Program-made: the position numbers and the translations under genes
Assembly (NCBI GenBank): GCA_964541375.1
Contig: CAZIPT010000010.1
Span: forward strand, 1 to 41,855
Reading direction: 5' to 3'
Length of the DNA: 41,855 nt
Source of the DNA: JBAXEO01 sp964541375
GTDB taxonomy: Bacteria > Actinomycetota > Coriobacteriia > Anaerosomatales > JAAXUF01
Part shown: positions 15,051-22,070 of the stretch, one piece after another
How positions within the stretch are numbered: the first letter of the stretch is position 1
How the letters are laid out: each line of letters begins with the position of its first letter
Notes under the pieces: model-generated
The model's database searches: none
Seen by the model: the letters and a program-made list of their open reading frames with translations, nothing else
Told to the model about the DNA's origin: nothing

Positions 15051-15567
15051 ACGAGATCTTGTTGGAAGCAGGTTTGGACGCCTGACCGTTGTCGCGGAGA
15101 CCACTGAGCGGCGTCATGCGAATGTCGTATGGGAGTGCAGGTGCGATTGCGGAGCGACGGCCCAAGTTCCGACTACTGCGCTTACAAGCGGTCGGACCGC
15201 TAGCTGCGGATGCCTTCAGAGTGACCGCGCCTCCGAGACATTCACGACGCATGGACGCAGCCGCAGCCCCGAGTATCGGATGCTACATCGCGCCCAGACG
15301 AGGGCGGGGAATAAGGGCCTGCCGTTCGCGATATCACTCGACGACATTCACGTTCCCGAGAGATGCCCTGTGCTGGGGATTCGGATTGGACAGGGCAACA
15401 CCATCATGAAGGACGACTCTCCGGCCCTGGACCGTCTGCGTCCGTCGATGGGATATGTGCCAGGCAACGTGATAGTCATGAGCATGTTGGCGAACCGCAT
15501 AAAGGGGAGTGCCAACAGCGAGCAGGTCCTAGCAGTTGCCGATTGGATGGAATCACTCGGTCTGTAG
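15040..15567 (+). CDS. Zinc-ribbon protein with endonuclease VII-like C-terminus (short form)
   Basis: This 175-residue paralogue of the preceding protein has one Cys module (GSRFGRLTVV, then CRCDCG ... SCGCL) instead of two and the same C-terminal domain (CPVLGIRI, SPALDRLRPSMGYVPGNVIV, SMLANRIK). The ATG at 15040 overlaps the previous gene by 11 nt, so translation is coupled. The two proteins may act as a pair or a heterodimer, or the short one may have arisen by loss of a repeat after duplication. Sequence identity is clear but moderate, so the duplication is not recent. It is the last gene of element 2. Confidence 0.7.
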   Translation: MGSRRDLVGSRFGRLTVVAETTERRHANVVWECRCDCGATAQVPTTALTSGRTASCGCLQSDRASETFTTHGRSRSPEYRMLHRAQTRAGNKGLPFAISLDDIHVPERCPVLGIRIGQGNTIMKDDSPALDRLRPSMGYVPGNVIVMSMLANRIKGSANSEQVLAVADWMESLGL

Positions 15568-15579
15568 CTGCGTGTCGGA

Positions 15580-15611
15580 GGTTCGAAGCGCGTCCAACCA
15601 TCGCCCGTCAT
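15580..15611 (+). repeat. Attachment-like junction between element 2 and the third segment
   Basis: GGTTCGAAGCGCGTCCA followed by ATCGCCC within a few bases is shared almost exactly with 17622-17651. Here the core has drifted to ATCGCCCGTCA. A recombinase 3'-end remnant starts directly to the right. Confidence 0.55.
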
Positions 15612-15725
15612 GGATGACAGAACGCCCCTTTTGGGTCTCTACGGAGATACTTGAAGGGGCGTCTTTCCTCGTAGGAAACCATGTCGCCCTGCAGAAGTTG
15701 GCCAAAGATGAGCATTTGGAGAGTC
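15610..15725 (-). pseudogene. Remnant of a third serine recombinase gene (3' end only)
   Basis: Read on the minus strand this DNA encodes a tail very like that of recombinase 2: GDMVSYEERRPFKYLRRDPK and then GAFCHP, against GDIVSYQLKRPFEYLRRDPK. A TGA replaces the first Trp codon of the WWA motif. Similarity fades leftward in the protein after about 35 codons and the rest of the gene is absent. It shows that the segment 15610-17651 began as a third element of this family and lost its recombinase. The DNA-level match to 9608-9670 is close, including the embedded hairpin. Confidence 0.7.
15621..15666 (+). terminator. Terminator-like hairpin in the recombinase remnant
   Basis: AACGCCCC (15621-15628) faces GGGGCGTC (15656-15663) around the same 27-nt loop as in the intact genes, followed by TTTCC. 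The outermost base pair is lost. It would end plus-strand transcripts coming from the FRG operon. Confidence 0.5.
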
Positions 15726-15773
15726 TGCATATAGTGAGGACGGTTTGTCGCGCTGCGTGAAGGGGGGATTCTT

Positions 15774-16481
15774 TTGGACCGGATCCAGGACTTGGAGCGG
15801 CTGGCAGCTCTACACAGTGCAGGCAGTTTGACCGACGAGGAATTCGCGCGAGCGAAGGCTGGAGTGCTGGACTCAGCAAACCCATCTGTGAACGACGAGG
15901 GGCCATCGAAGTCAGACCTACTCGTCGCGGACGCGGGAGTCGGGTCGTTCGAGGGCGATGGCAGCAGAATAGTCTACGTCGAGTCCTCTGGCGAATTCAC
16001 TGTCGGAGGGGACAAGTGCGGTCTTGGAACGCTCATACAGCTATATCGCGATGGCGTGATCATCTGGGACACCCCGGAGGTGGACAAGTGGTTTGTCAAG
16101 AACTTCGCATCAATTGATGAAGCGATCCTCGCTGAACGTGACCTAGACCGCCGATGGACAGTGATGACACAGGTGCCCCCTGAATCGTTTGCCGTGCTGA
16201 TTTGGGGAGGTTGCTTTCGCATCCTTCAGGCCGCGCGACCCCATGGCGATGGTGACTGGGAGTTTGTGAGCTACTCACTGTACAAAGAGAAGAGCCTCTT
16301 CCCGCGCTACTCGGCTCGCCGTCATCACTGGATTCTTCTTGGGAATGAGCAGGCGACTGAGGAACCCTTGAGATCGAAGCAGCATTCCGTGGCTCGCTTC
16401 GACGAGGAAGTATCGATGCTTGAGAGCTCGGGCTACCGCGTGCGGGTGTACGACCTGGAGAACCTCAGTGCGACCAAGTAG
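15774..16481 (+). CDS. SHOCT-domain protein of unknown function
   Basis: This 235-residue protein begins with a SHOCT-like short helical hairpin (about residues 5-33: LERLAALHSAGSLTDEEFAR), a module often placed at protein ends for oligomerisation. A linker follows, then a soluble mixed domain of about 170 residues rich in Trp and aromatic residues (VIIWDTPEVDKWF, FAVLIWGGCFRI, RHHWILL) that I do not recognise. The TTG start at 15774 has AGGGGGG ending 6 nt upstream. It is the first gene after the recombinase remnant. Codons are less GC-biased than in the core genes, as in the rest of the island. Confidence 0.6.
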   Translation: MDRIQDLERLAALHSAGSLTDEEFARAKAGVLDSANPSVNDEGPSKSDLLVADAGVGSFEGDGSRIVYVESSGEFTVGGDKCGLGTLIQLYRDGVIIWDTPEVDKWFVKNFASIDEAILAERDLDRRWTVMTQVPPESFAVLIWGGCFRILQAARPHGDGDWEFVSYSLYKEKSLFPRYSARRHHWILLGNEQATEEPLRSKQHSVARFDEEVSMLESSGYRVRVYDLENLSATK

Positions 16482-16637
16482 TAGAGCCTTTTGGTCGGAA
16501 GGTGACATGTCCCATCGCGGAGTGTCCGTGGTCGAACGACGTTGACCTCGTCAGTCCCCCAGGCTCGCGCTGCTAAGTGGTAACATCTTCCGAGCGCCTA
16601 CCTACGCGAATCCAAGATCATCAAGGGGGAACGCACG

Positions 16638-16931
16638 ATGAGTGCTGCAATGAAGAAGGGGTCCGAGAAGGTCGACCTCAAAGATATGCAGGTTATGGCG
16701 GACCGAGAGCGCCTCGAGTCGAAGTATGCCAATCTTGTCAAAGTCATCTCATCGGAGCACGAGACGACGATCGATTTCCTCCAGGTGGACGCTCAGTCAA
16801 CAGCTGCTGGTTCGCCCACTGGCCATCTCATGGCGAGGGTCACCATCTCTCACTCCAACATCTTGCCGCTCATCGCAGCCCTGGAGGGCCAGGCGCAGCA
16901 ACTTGGCCTGACGCGAGCCGACAAGAACTAG
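16638..16931 (+). CDS. DUF3467-family small protein
   Basis: This 97-residue protein matches the DUF3467 pattern: YANLVKVISSEHETTIDFLQ, then ARVTISHSNILPLIAALEGQ. The family consists of small proteins found in many bacteria and archaea, with unknown function. The ATG at 16638 has AAGGGGGA about 8 nt upstream. The next gene starts 12 bp downstream, so these two and the DUF2283-like gene behind them form an operon. Confidence 0.7.
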   Translation: MSAAMKKGSEKVDLKDMQVMADRERLESKYANLVKVISSEHETTIDFLQVDAQSTAAGSPTGHLMARVTISHSNILPLIAALEGQAQQLGLTRADKN

Positions 16932-16943
16932 ACGAGAGGCGCA

Positions 16944-17309
16944 TTGGTTTCCGACGTGGCCGACCCAATCTTCATATTGACCTCGACCGACCCCCTAGGT
17001 CGGGATGTTGTGCTTGCGCAGACTACCTATGACTACAAGCGCGTCGCACACGGAAGCGCGTCTGGCACGAAGGAAGACATACAGGAATGCGTTGAGGATC
17101 CCGATTACATCTACAAGTCCCAATGGGAGCATTCTCCGGACCACTCTTTGTACTACAGGATCAATCCGGAGACTTCTTCGGCATGCGATATGCAGAAGGT
17201 AATTGTGGACCACGGGTATGTACCTGGTAGGATCGTTAGCTTCTTCAAGACAGACTCTATCGGAAAGACCGGAGATATCGAGCACATCCGTAAGCGCCCC
17301 AGGAGGTGA
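16944..17309 (+). CDS. Putative BECR-fold (PBECR-like) nuclease or toxin
   Basis: This 121-residue protein has the strand-helix-strand layout of small proteins placed in the barnase/EndoU/colicin E5/RelE-like group: FILTSTDPLGRDVVL, a polar region with KEDIQECVEDPDYIYKSQ, HSLYYRI, and a C-terminal pair of strands KVIVDHGYVPGRIVSFFKTD. No active site can be assigned by eye. TTG 16944 is supported by GAGAGG 5 nt upstream. It overlaps the following DUF2283-like gene, an arrangement seen for toxin-antitoxin pairs of this size. The family call is tentative; a DUF4258-like toxin is the main alternative. Confidence 0.5.
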   Translation: MVSDVADPIFILTSTDPLGRDVVLAQTTYDYKRVAHGSASGTKEDIQECVEDPDYIYKSQWEHSPDHSLYYRINPETSSACDMQKVIVDHGYVPGRIVSFFKTDSIGKTGDIEHIRKRPRR

Positions 17310-17599
17310 GCACCATTTCGGTCAACAGGTCGTATCATGCGCTGTCTTCGGCATATGATTCTTTCGCCGACGTTCTTTTCGTGAGAGTCGGCGATGGACA
17401 AAGAACGCTTGGTGTTGACACCCCTGGAGGGTTCGTCCTGGAGTACAGCGTCCCCGACCACAAGCTTACTGGAGTGACAGTCGTCGGCTTTCGTCGGCGT
17501 TTCCCTGATTTCGAGGGGTGCCTCCATATCGACGCCGCCCAGCCCTTCGACTTGTGGATCGATGAGGCGGACAATCAGACCTCGGTCGCCTACGGATAG
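17306..17599 (+). CDS. DUF2283-like small protein, possible antitoxin
   Basis: This small protein (up to 97 residues) shows the DUF2283 pattern: SSAYDSFADVLFVRVGDGQ, a middle GGFVLEY, then LTGVTVVGFRRRFPDF. DUF2283 proteins are often encoded beside small toxin-like proteins. The start is odd. GTG 17306 overlaps the previous stop but abuts the strong AGGAGG (17301-17306), while the in-frame ATT at 17315 lies 8 nt after that Shine-Dalgarno. If ATT is used, the protein has 94 residues. It is the last gene before the right end of the island. Confidence 0.6.
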   Translation: MSTISVNRSYHALSSAYDSFADVLFVRVGDGQRTLGVDTPGGFVLEYSVPDHKLTGVTVVGFRRRFPDFEGCLHIDAAQPFDLWIDEADNQTSVAYG

Positions 17600-17621
17600 A
17601 GCACTACTCACTGGGTTTGAT

Positions 17622-17651
17622 GGTTCGAAGCGCGTCCACTATCGCCCACCA
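17622..17651 (+). repeat. attR of the tRNA-Val island
   Basis: ATCGCCCACCA (17641-17651) is an exact copy of the tRNA-Val 3' end. The sequence to its left matches the junction at 15580-15611. To its right stands a strong terminator, as expected behind a tRNA gene, which supports this as the true right boundary. Confidence 0.7.
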
Positions 17652-17660
17652 GCAACATCA

Positions 17661-17704
17661 GGTCCGTCAACTGCGGAAACGCGGATGGCGGGCCTTTCTG
17701 TTTG
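17661..17704 (+). terminator. Displaced original terminator of tRNA-Val
   Basis: GGTCCGTCAACTGCG (17661-17675) and CGCGGATGGCGGGCC (17680-17694) form a long stem with one mismatch and wobble pairs, closed by the loop GAAA and followed by TTTCTGTTT. It lies 10 bp after the tRNA-end repeat of attR. No gene of the island needs it, so it most likely ended tRNA-Val before insertion. Confidence 0.75.
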
Positions 17705-17952
17705 CTGCACTCGGGATGGTACTGAATCAAGCCACGCACCTCATCTGCTTGCTGGTGCACTTTGCAGTCGTTTTGCGATTAGGCATTGGCGGCATGTACC
17801 AAGATGTAGGGGAGGACCATGAAGGAGCCGTACGAGACCTTGGGGGGTCTGTGGGGGGATCGGCGACAAGCAGTGCCGCCAGGTTCGGCGAACGCGAGGA
17901 GCCTGCATATCTCGGAGAGGAGCGACGTTTCCGGACCGCGGGTGACGCTGCG

Positions 17953-18990
17953 ATGGGCTCGGCCCGCCGCTTCGTGGTTCTGAGGTTCTCGCTCGCGACC
18001 GGGATCCTGGGGCTGATTATGGTTCCGCTGCTCACCATCGGGGTTAGGGCTCATTGGTCGTTGCATGCCGCCAGCATGGCCTTCCTGGTTTCGGCGGCTT
18101 TGGCCCAGCTTGGCATCTATGCGTGGGCAAGGAGGAAGACGGGTGACCTCTCTCGCCCTGGCTGGGTGATGATTGTGCTGCAGCTGGTGGTCTGTCTTGC
18201 AGCATCGTGGCTCTTCCGTGACGACGCGGTGTTGGCGGTCGCAGCACTGCTCTTTCCTGCGGTGTCGGTGATGATTGCCGCCGTGGTCCTGGGGAACAAG
18301 GGCGCAATCGTATTCACTGCCGTGACACTGATCGCGGTTTCCGTCATGGGTGTCGCGCTGGCGCCCTATCAAGGAGTTCTGGTGGTACTTCCACCCCTCG
18401 TGCTTATCGGCTCGGTAGCATTCGTCACCCATACGATGGCTAGGGCGGCTCAACGGCTCGATGAGGCAGTAGGCATCCACCAGGATGAGGAGTTGCGCCT
18501 CGACCGAACTGCGAATACCGACCCTCTCACAGGGCTGCTCAACCGGCGCGGCTTTCATGCGCTCGCCGGGCCGGACCTTGCGCGCGCGCGACTTGAGGGC
18601 ATTTCGGTTGGAGTCGTCTATCTTGACTTGGACGATATGAAGTTCGTGAACGACACGCACGGCCATGCCGAGGGCGATTCCGCACTTCGCGAGACGGCGT
18701 CGGCTCTCCGCGGGGCCTTGCGATCGGCCGACGTCATCGCACGTCTCGGCGGTGATGAGTTTGCCATACTCGCTCGCATGGCATCTGATGCGGATCCCGA
18801 ATTGCTGGTGCGGCGCCTTGAGGCGTGTTCCCGAATGACCCTACGAGAGCCTCAGCTTTCCTTCAGTTACGGCATTGAGTGGTCGGATCCAGCGGACAAG
18901 CGATCACTTGAGGAGATTCTCGTCGCTGCAGACCGGCGAATGTATGAGGCCAAGGAGCTGTTGAGGTCTCAGGGCGACCCCGTGAGGTAG
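17953..18990 (+). CDS. Membrane diguanylate cyclase (6 TM + GGDEF)
   Basis: This gene encodes a cyclic-di-GMP synthase. After the ATG at 17953 come six predicted membrane helices (about residues 9-195 in this numbering) with no recognised sensor domain, a short linker, and a GGDEF domain with DPLTGLLNRRGF, YLDLDDMKFVNDTHGHAEGD and RLGGDEFAIL. RSAD five residues before GGDEF forms the RxxD inhibitory site, so product feedback is likely. The start is uncertain. The frame stays open back to 17617, but that stretch includes attR and the terminator. GTG 17851 and ATG 17794 are possible. A very strong Shine-Dalgarno (GGGGAGG) precedes ATG 17819 in another frame, so the N-terminus may be frameshifted. 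Confidence 0.8.
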   Translation: MGSARRFVVLRFSLATGILGLIMVPLLTIGVRAHWSLHAASMAFLVSAALAQLGIYAWARRKTGDLSRPGWVMIVLQLVVCLAASWLFRDDAVLAVAALLFPAVSVMIAAVVLGNKGAIVFTAVTLIAVSVMGVALAPYQGVLVVLPPLVLIGSVAFVTHTMARAAQRLDEAVGIHQDEELRLDRTANTDPLTGLLNRRGFHALAGPDLARARLEGISVGVVYLDLDDMKFVNDTHGHAEGDSALRETASALRGALRSADVIARLGGDEFAILARMASDADPELLVRRLEACSRMTLREPQLSFSYGIEWSDPADKRSLEEILVAADRRMYEAKELLRSQGDPVR

Positions 18991-19321
18991 GGTCAGGGAA
19001 CTACAAGACCCTCCACCCTCGCCTACCAGCGACGAATCGAGGCCCTGGCTCAGATGCCGGGGTCTCGTGCTATCAGTCTCCACTTCGAAGTACCCGCTCC
19101 CGTCGGAGCTGACTGCCGACGACTCAATCCGGGCTGGGCGCCCTCGTGGAACTAGACGGCCGGGCGAAAGTCGTGACTTTTGGCCGTTGGCAACGACATC
19201 TACGCCGTTGGCCTAGTAAGTACGTGCGCGATGGCATAGCAAGAGGGTATCGTAATTGTACGAGGCCGCTAAATGCCGGGCGCGCGTAGAGCCTCTCCAT
19301 CGGTTCGGGAGGTGTTCGGTC
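18991..19321. other. Gene-poor stretch with a degenerate attachment-like site
   Basis: No convincing gene is seen in these 331 bases. At 19001-19028 CTACAAGACC is followed 18 nt later by the end of ACCA, the same spacing as at 9581-9608, and TCCACCCTCGCCTACCAGC resembles the attR sequence. GCCGTTGGC occurs twice near 19183 and 19206. No riboswitch consensus was found in it. Confidence 0.4.
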
Positions 19322-20551
19322 ATGTCTCTACGCCGCCTTGCACTTTGTGTGTTCGTCTTCTGCATTGCAGTCGCGATACTCCCTGCGACAGCCCTTGCGG
19401 GCACGGAGAGTACGGGTTCGCTGCCAGGGCTGACCAGTTCGTCCGTCGGCGCCGTCAAGGTCTTGGCGGCATGCCCGACGTGCGGCGGTGTCGGTCGGCT
19501 CATCTGCCCCGCGTGTGGAGGCGCTGGTACCTACTTCATCATCGGCTACGGCGGCTACATGGAGCTGTGGCCGTGCAACGTCTGTCAGATGACCGGGACG
19601 ATCATGTGCTACACGTGCCTCGGTACCGGACAGGCTCCCTCGGCACCATACCTTGTGATGAGCCCGACGAGCATGTGGTTCTCCGCAACAGCGGGGGGCG
19701 GCAACCCCTCGACGCAGGCGCTCACGGTGCGCCGATCCGACTACGGAGCATGGTGGACTCGGATTACTGCACCCGCGGCGTGGGCTCAGGTGTCGTTCAG
19801 CGGAGGCACGTTCTATGTCTCGCCACAGACCGCAGGGTTGGCGCCGGGCACGTACACCACAAACGTCCTTGTGGAGATGTGGAGCAACGGCGTTGACGGC
19901 ACGCCGGTCCAGGGATCGCCGCTTCACGTCCCGGTCACCTTCGTGGTCTATCCTGTAGGCACAGTGGCGGCGCCGACGTTCACTCCCAACGGAGGCACGT
20001 TCAGCAGCCCGCAACTGGTCACGATCGCCTGTACGACCGCTGGCGCAACGATTCGTTACACGACCAACGGTAGCGACCCGACCGTTTCATCGGCCGTCTA
20101 CTCGGCGCCGGTCAATGTTCCGGGGTCTTGGACCCTGAAGGCGCGCGCCTTCAAGACCAACTGGACTGGAAGCCCCATCGCGCAGGCCGCGTTCACCAAC
20201 ACCAACAACGCCGACACCAACAACGCCCCAGCTCCGACTACGGTTTCCACTGCGACGAAGCTCTCGGGGCCGTCCTCAGTGAAGGTGAAGAGGGCCCTCA
20301 AACTCACGGGTACCGTTGTCCCCTCGGCCGCGACCGGCACGGTCACGATCGTCAAGCAGCGGCTGGTTGGAAAGACCTGGAAGAGCGCGGGCTCGGCTCG
20401 GGTCAACGTCTCCTCCGGCAGCTACAGCTACAGTTTCAAGCCCACGAAGAAGGGCAAGTGGCGCTTCGTCGCCAAGTATTCCGGGGGCGTGATAGGCACG
20501 ACAACCTACACGGCATCGGACAGCAGTACCAGAGGCGTGCGCGTGAAGTAG
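19322..20551 (+). CDS. Exported protein with DnaJ-type zinc-finger repeats and surface domains
   Basis: This 409-residue protein begins with a signal peptide (MSLRRLALCVFVFCIAVAIL, cleavage near ALAG). Then come four CxxCxG motifs: CPTCGGVG, CPACGGAG, CNVCQMTG and CYTCLGTG, the pattern of the DnaJ zinc-binding domain. A beta-rich region follows, then a chitobiase C-terminal-like domain (TFTPNGGTFSSPQLVTI, IRYTTNGSDPT), a linker and a C-terminal Ig-like domain rich in Lys, Ser and Thr. There is no J domain, so it is not a DnaJ; a zinc- or thiol-dependent role outside the cell is possible. ATG 19322 has GGGAGG about 9 nt upstream. Confidence 0.7.
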   Translation: MSLRRLALCVFVFCIAVAILPATALAGTESTGSLPGLTSSSVGAVKVLAACPTCGGVGRLICPACGGAGTYFIIGYGGYMELWPCNVCQMTGTIMCYTCLGTGQAPSAPYLVMSPTSMWFSATAGGGNPSTQALTVRRSDYGAWWTRITAPAAWAQVSFSGGTFYVSPQTAGLAPGTYTTNVLVEMWSNGVDGTPVQGSPLHVPVTFVVYPVGTVAAPTFTPNGGTFSSPQLVTIACTTAGATIRYTTNGSDPTVSSAVYSAPVNVPGSWTLKARAFKTNWTGSPIAQAAFTNTNNADTNNAPAPTTVSTATKLSGPSSVKVKRALKLTGTVVPSAATGTVTIVKQRLVGKTWKSAGSARVNVSSGSYSYSFKPTKKGKWRFVAKYSGGVIGTTTYTASDSSTRGVRVK

Positions 20552-20653
20552 ACTCCCGCCTCCCGCTCCACCAAGCAGGCAGTTCCTCGGTACGGAGGGC
20601 CCAAGCAGGGGTATGCTATTGACATATGTTGGGCTTCAAGGGGAGCAACGGCC

Positions 20654-21406
20654 ATGAGACGCACCATTGCAGCGGTCATGATCGGTACCGTTCTCGGTTC
20701 GGTTCTCACCGGACTCGTGGCCATGTCATCGGCCATTGCATCGGATCCGTCCGCTTCGTCAAGCCAACTGGTGGCCTCTGCCGCTGCAACACTGTCGGCA
20801 CCCGCGCCCACGCCCGACATCATCGCGGTGACGGTCTCGACGCCGGTTGTCGTAATTGTCGAGGACGAACCGGCGCCGTACGAAGAGGGTACGGATCCAG
20901 TTCTCGGCGGTCGGCGATGGGGTACTCGATCCAGGAAAGTGTCCGGGGCGCGAGGGCACGCTGTCACCAGCGACCTCCATTCTGACGTTGAGAACTACGA
21001 AAGCAGCCTGCTGACTCGGCAGCAGTCCTCCGAGCTCCTCGACATCTTCCGAGACAGCAGGGGCGTGCATCGCCTCATCAATTCGTACGGCGGTGATCCG
21101 GACGATACCCGCTACTACGTCAAGCAGATTGACGCAAACGAGGACGTGGTGGGGAACGACACGCCCTGGGTCACGGCGGTGCTTCGCGCGGACTTTGCCT
21201 CGCCCGAAGGCATTCGGGGAATCGAGATGCGCGTGTACCGGAAGAAGATTTCGGAGCTGCGTCTCGACAACACCCCATACGTGGAGCGGACACAGGTGAG
21301 CTACCTGGATTCGGCAGGAGAACTGTCGACGAGCGCCGGCTACCATCCGCCGGGTGACTCGGGCGTTGGCACGGATGGGCTGGCTACCATCCGTTTCAGG
21401 AACTAG
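20654..21406 (+). CDS. Exported protein of unknown function
   Basis: This 250-residue protein has a signal peptide or N-terminal anchor (RRTIAAVMIGTVLGSVLTGL), an Ala/Ser/Pro-rich linker (about 30-85) and a soluble C-terminal domain (about 105-250) with SSELLDIFRDSRGVHRLINS and TPWVTAVLRADF. No family was recognised. The ATG at 20654 is preceded by AAGGGGAG. It is monocistronic, downstream of another exported protein, and could be a surface lipoprotein-like factor, though no lipobox Cys is seen. Confidence 0.65.
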   Translation: MRRTIAAVMIGTVLGSVLTGLVAMSSAIASDPSASSSQLVASAAATLSAPAPTPDIIAVTVSTPVVVIVEDEPAPYEEGTDPVLGGRRWGTRSRKVSGARGHAVTSDLHSDVENYESSLLTRQQSSELLDIFRDSRGVHRLINSYGGDPDDTRYYVKQIDANEDVVGNDTPWVTAVLRADFASPEGIRGIEMRVYRKKISELRLDNTPYVERTQVSYLDSAGELSTSAGYHPPGDSGVGTDGLATIRFRN

Positions 21407-21662
21407 CCTACTGGTCGCAGGGTCGCCTCAGGTACGCTGCGCCGCGCCATGTGGAATAGGCGGCGGGCCGGTCGTCGCTGACCGGGTCGGCATCGAGGAG
21501 TACGACATCCAACAATCCGCAATAGTGCGGTTCTGTGACGCGTATCCTCGGCGGGTATGCGGCCAACCGTGATGTTTGGGCTTAGAATCACGGGGAATAC
21601 CCAGAGTGTGCCCGGTCTCGTTGATGATCTTCCGAGAGGGCACGCCTTCCGAGGAGGGCCAC

Positions 21663-22058
21663 ATGAACAAGCTCATCGCACGTTTCGCTGATGGGCGGCT
21701 GGTCAAGGGGACGACGCTCGACTTCGCGCCGTCTAAGAGCCTCTTCCACATGACGGTAGTCACCGCCCCGGTTGGCACGCCGTTTCCGATTCGGACTGAG
21801 GACCTGAAAGCTCTCTTCTACGTCAAAGACTACGACGGAAACCCGTCCCACGTTGAGAAGATCGAGTTGGAGAGGCCGACCGAGTCGGGCGAGCATCGGA
21901 TCAAGGCATCCTTCAAGGACGGCGAGATCCTGGTGGGAACGACCACCGCGTATCACGAGGGTACCGCCGGATTCTTCCTCAAGCCGGCAGACACGGAATC
22001 CAACAACACCCTGTGCTACGTGTTCACTGCCGCGACGAACGAGGTCAGTCTCATCTAG
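21663..22058 (+). CDS. Small cytoplasmic protein, DUF6982/PilZ-associated type
   Basis: This 131-residue protein starts MNKLIARFADGRLVKGTTLD and continues with FHMTVV, LKALFYVKDYDGN and DGEILVGTTTAYH. I associate this beta-barrel-like pattern with DUF6982, which is often found beside PilZ c-di-GMP effectors; the match is from memory. The PilZ RxxxR and D/NxSxxG motifs are absent, so c-di-GMP binding is not supported. The ATG at 21663 has GAGGAGGG 6-7 nt upstream, so the longer frame from 21576 is not used. It is convergent with the next gene. Confidence 0.6.
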   Translation: MNKLIARFADGRLVKGTTLDFAPSKSLFHMTVVTAPVGTPFPIRTEDLKALFYVKDYDGNPSHVEKIELERPTESGEHRIKASFKDGEILVGTTTAYHEGTAGFFLKPADTESNNTLCYVFTAATNEVSLI

Positions 22059-22070
22059 GCCGCTGTCGGC

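Noticed and set aside
15553..15906. 117-codon minus-strand open frame over the recombinase remnant
   Set aside because: It is in a different frame from the recombinase-like codons, so it is a chance frame and not the pseudogene.
17617..17952. N-terminal extension of the diguanylate cyclase to 17617
   Set aside because: The stretch contains the attR core and a rho-independent terminator, so its first part cannot be in the same transcript unit as an original start.
18991..19321. c-di-GMP riboswitch between the cyclase and the exported zinc-finger protein
   Set aside because: The expected conserved blocks of the GEMM-I aptamer were not found in this stretch.
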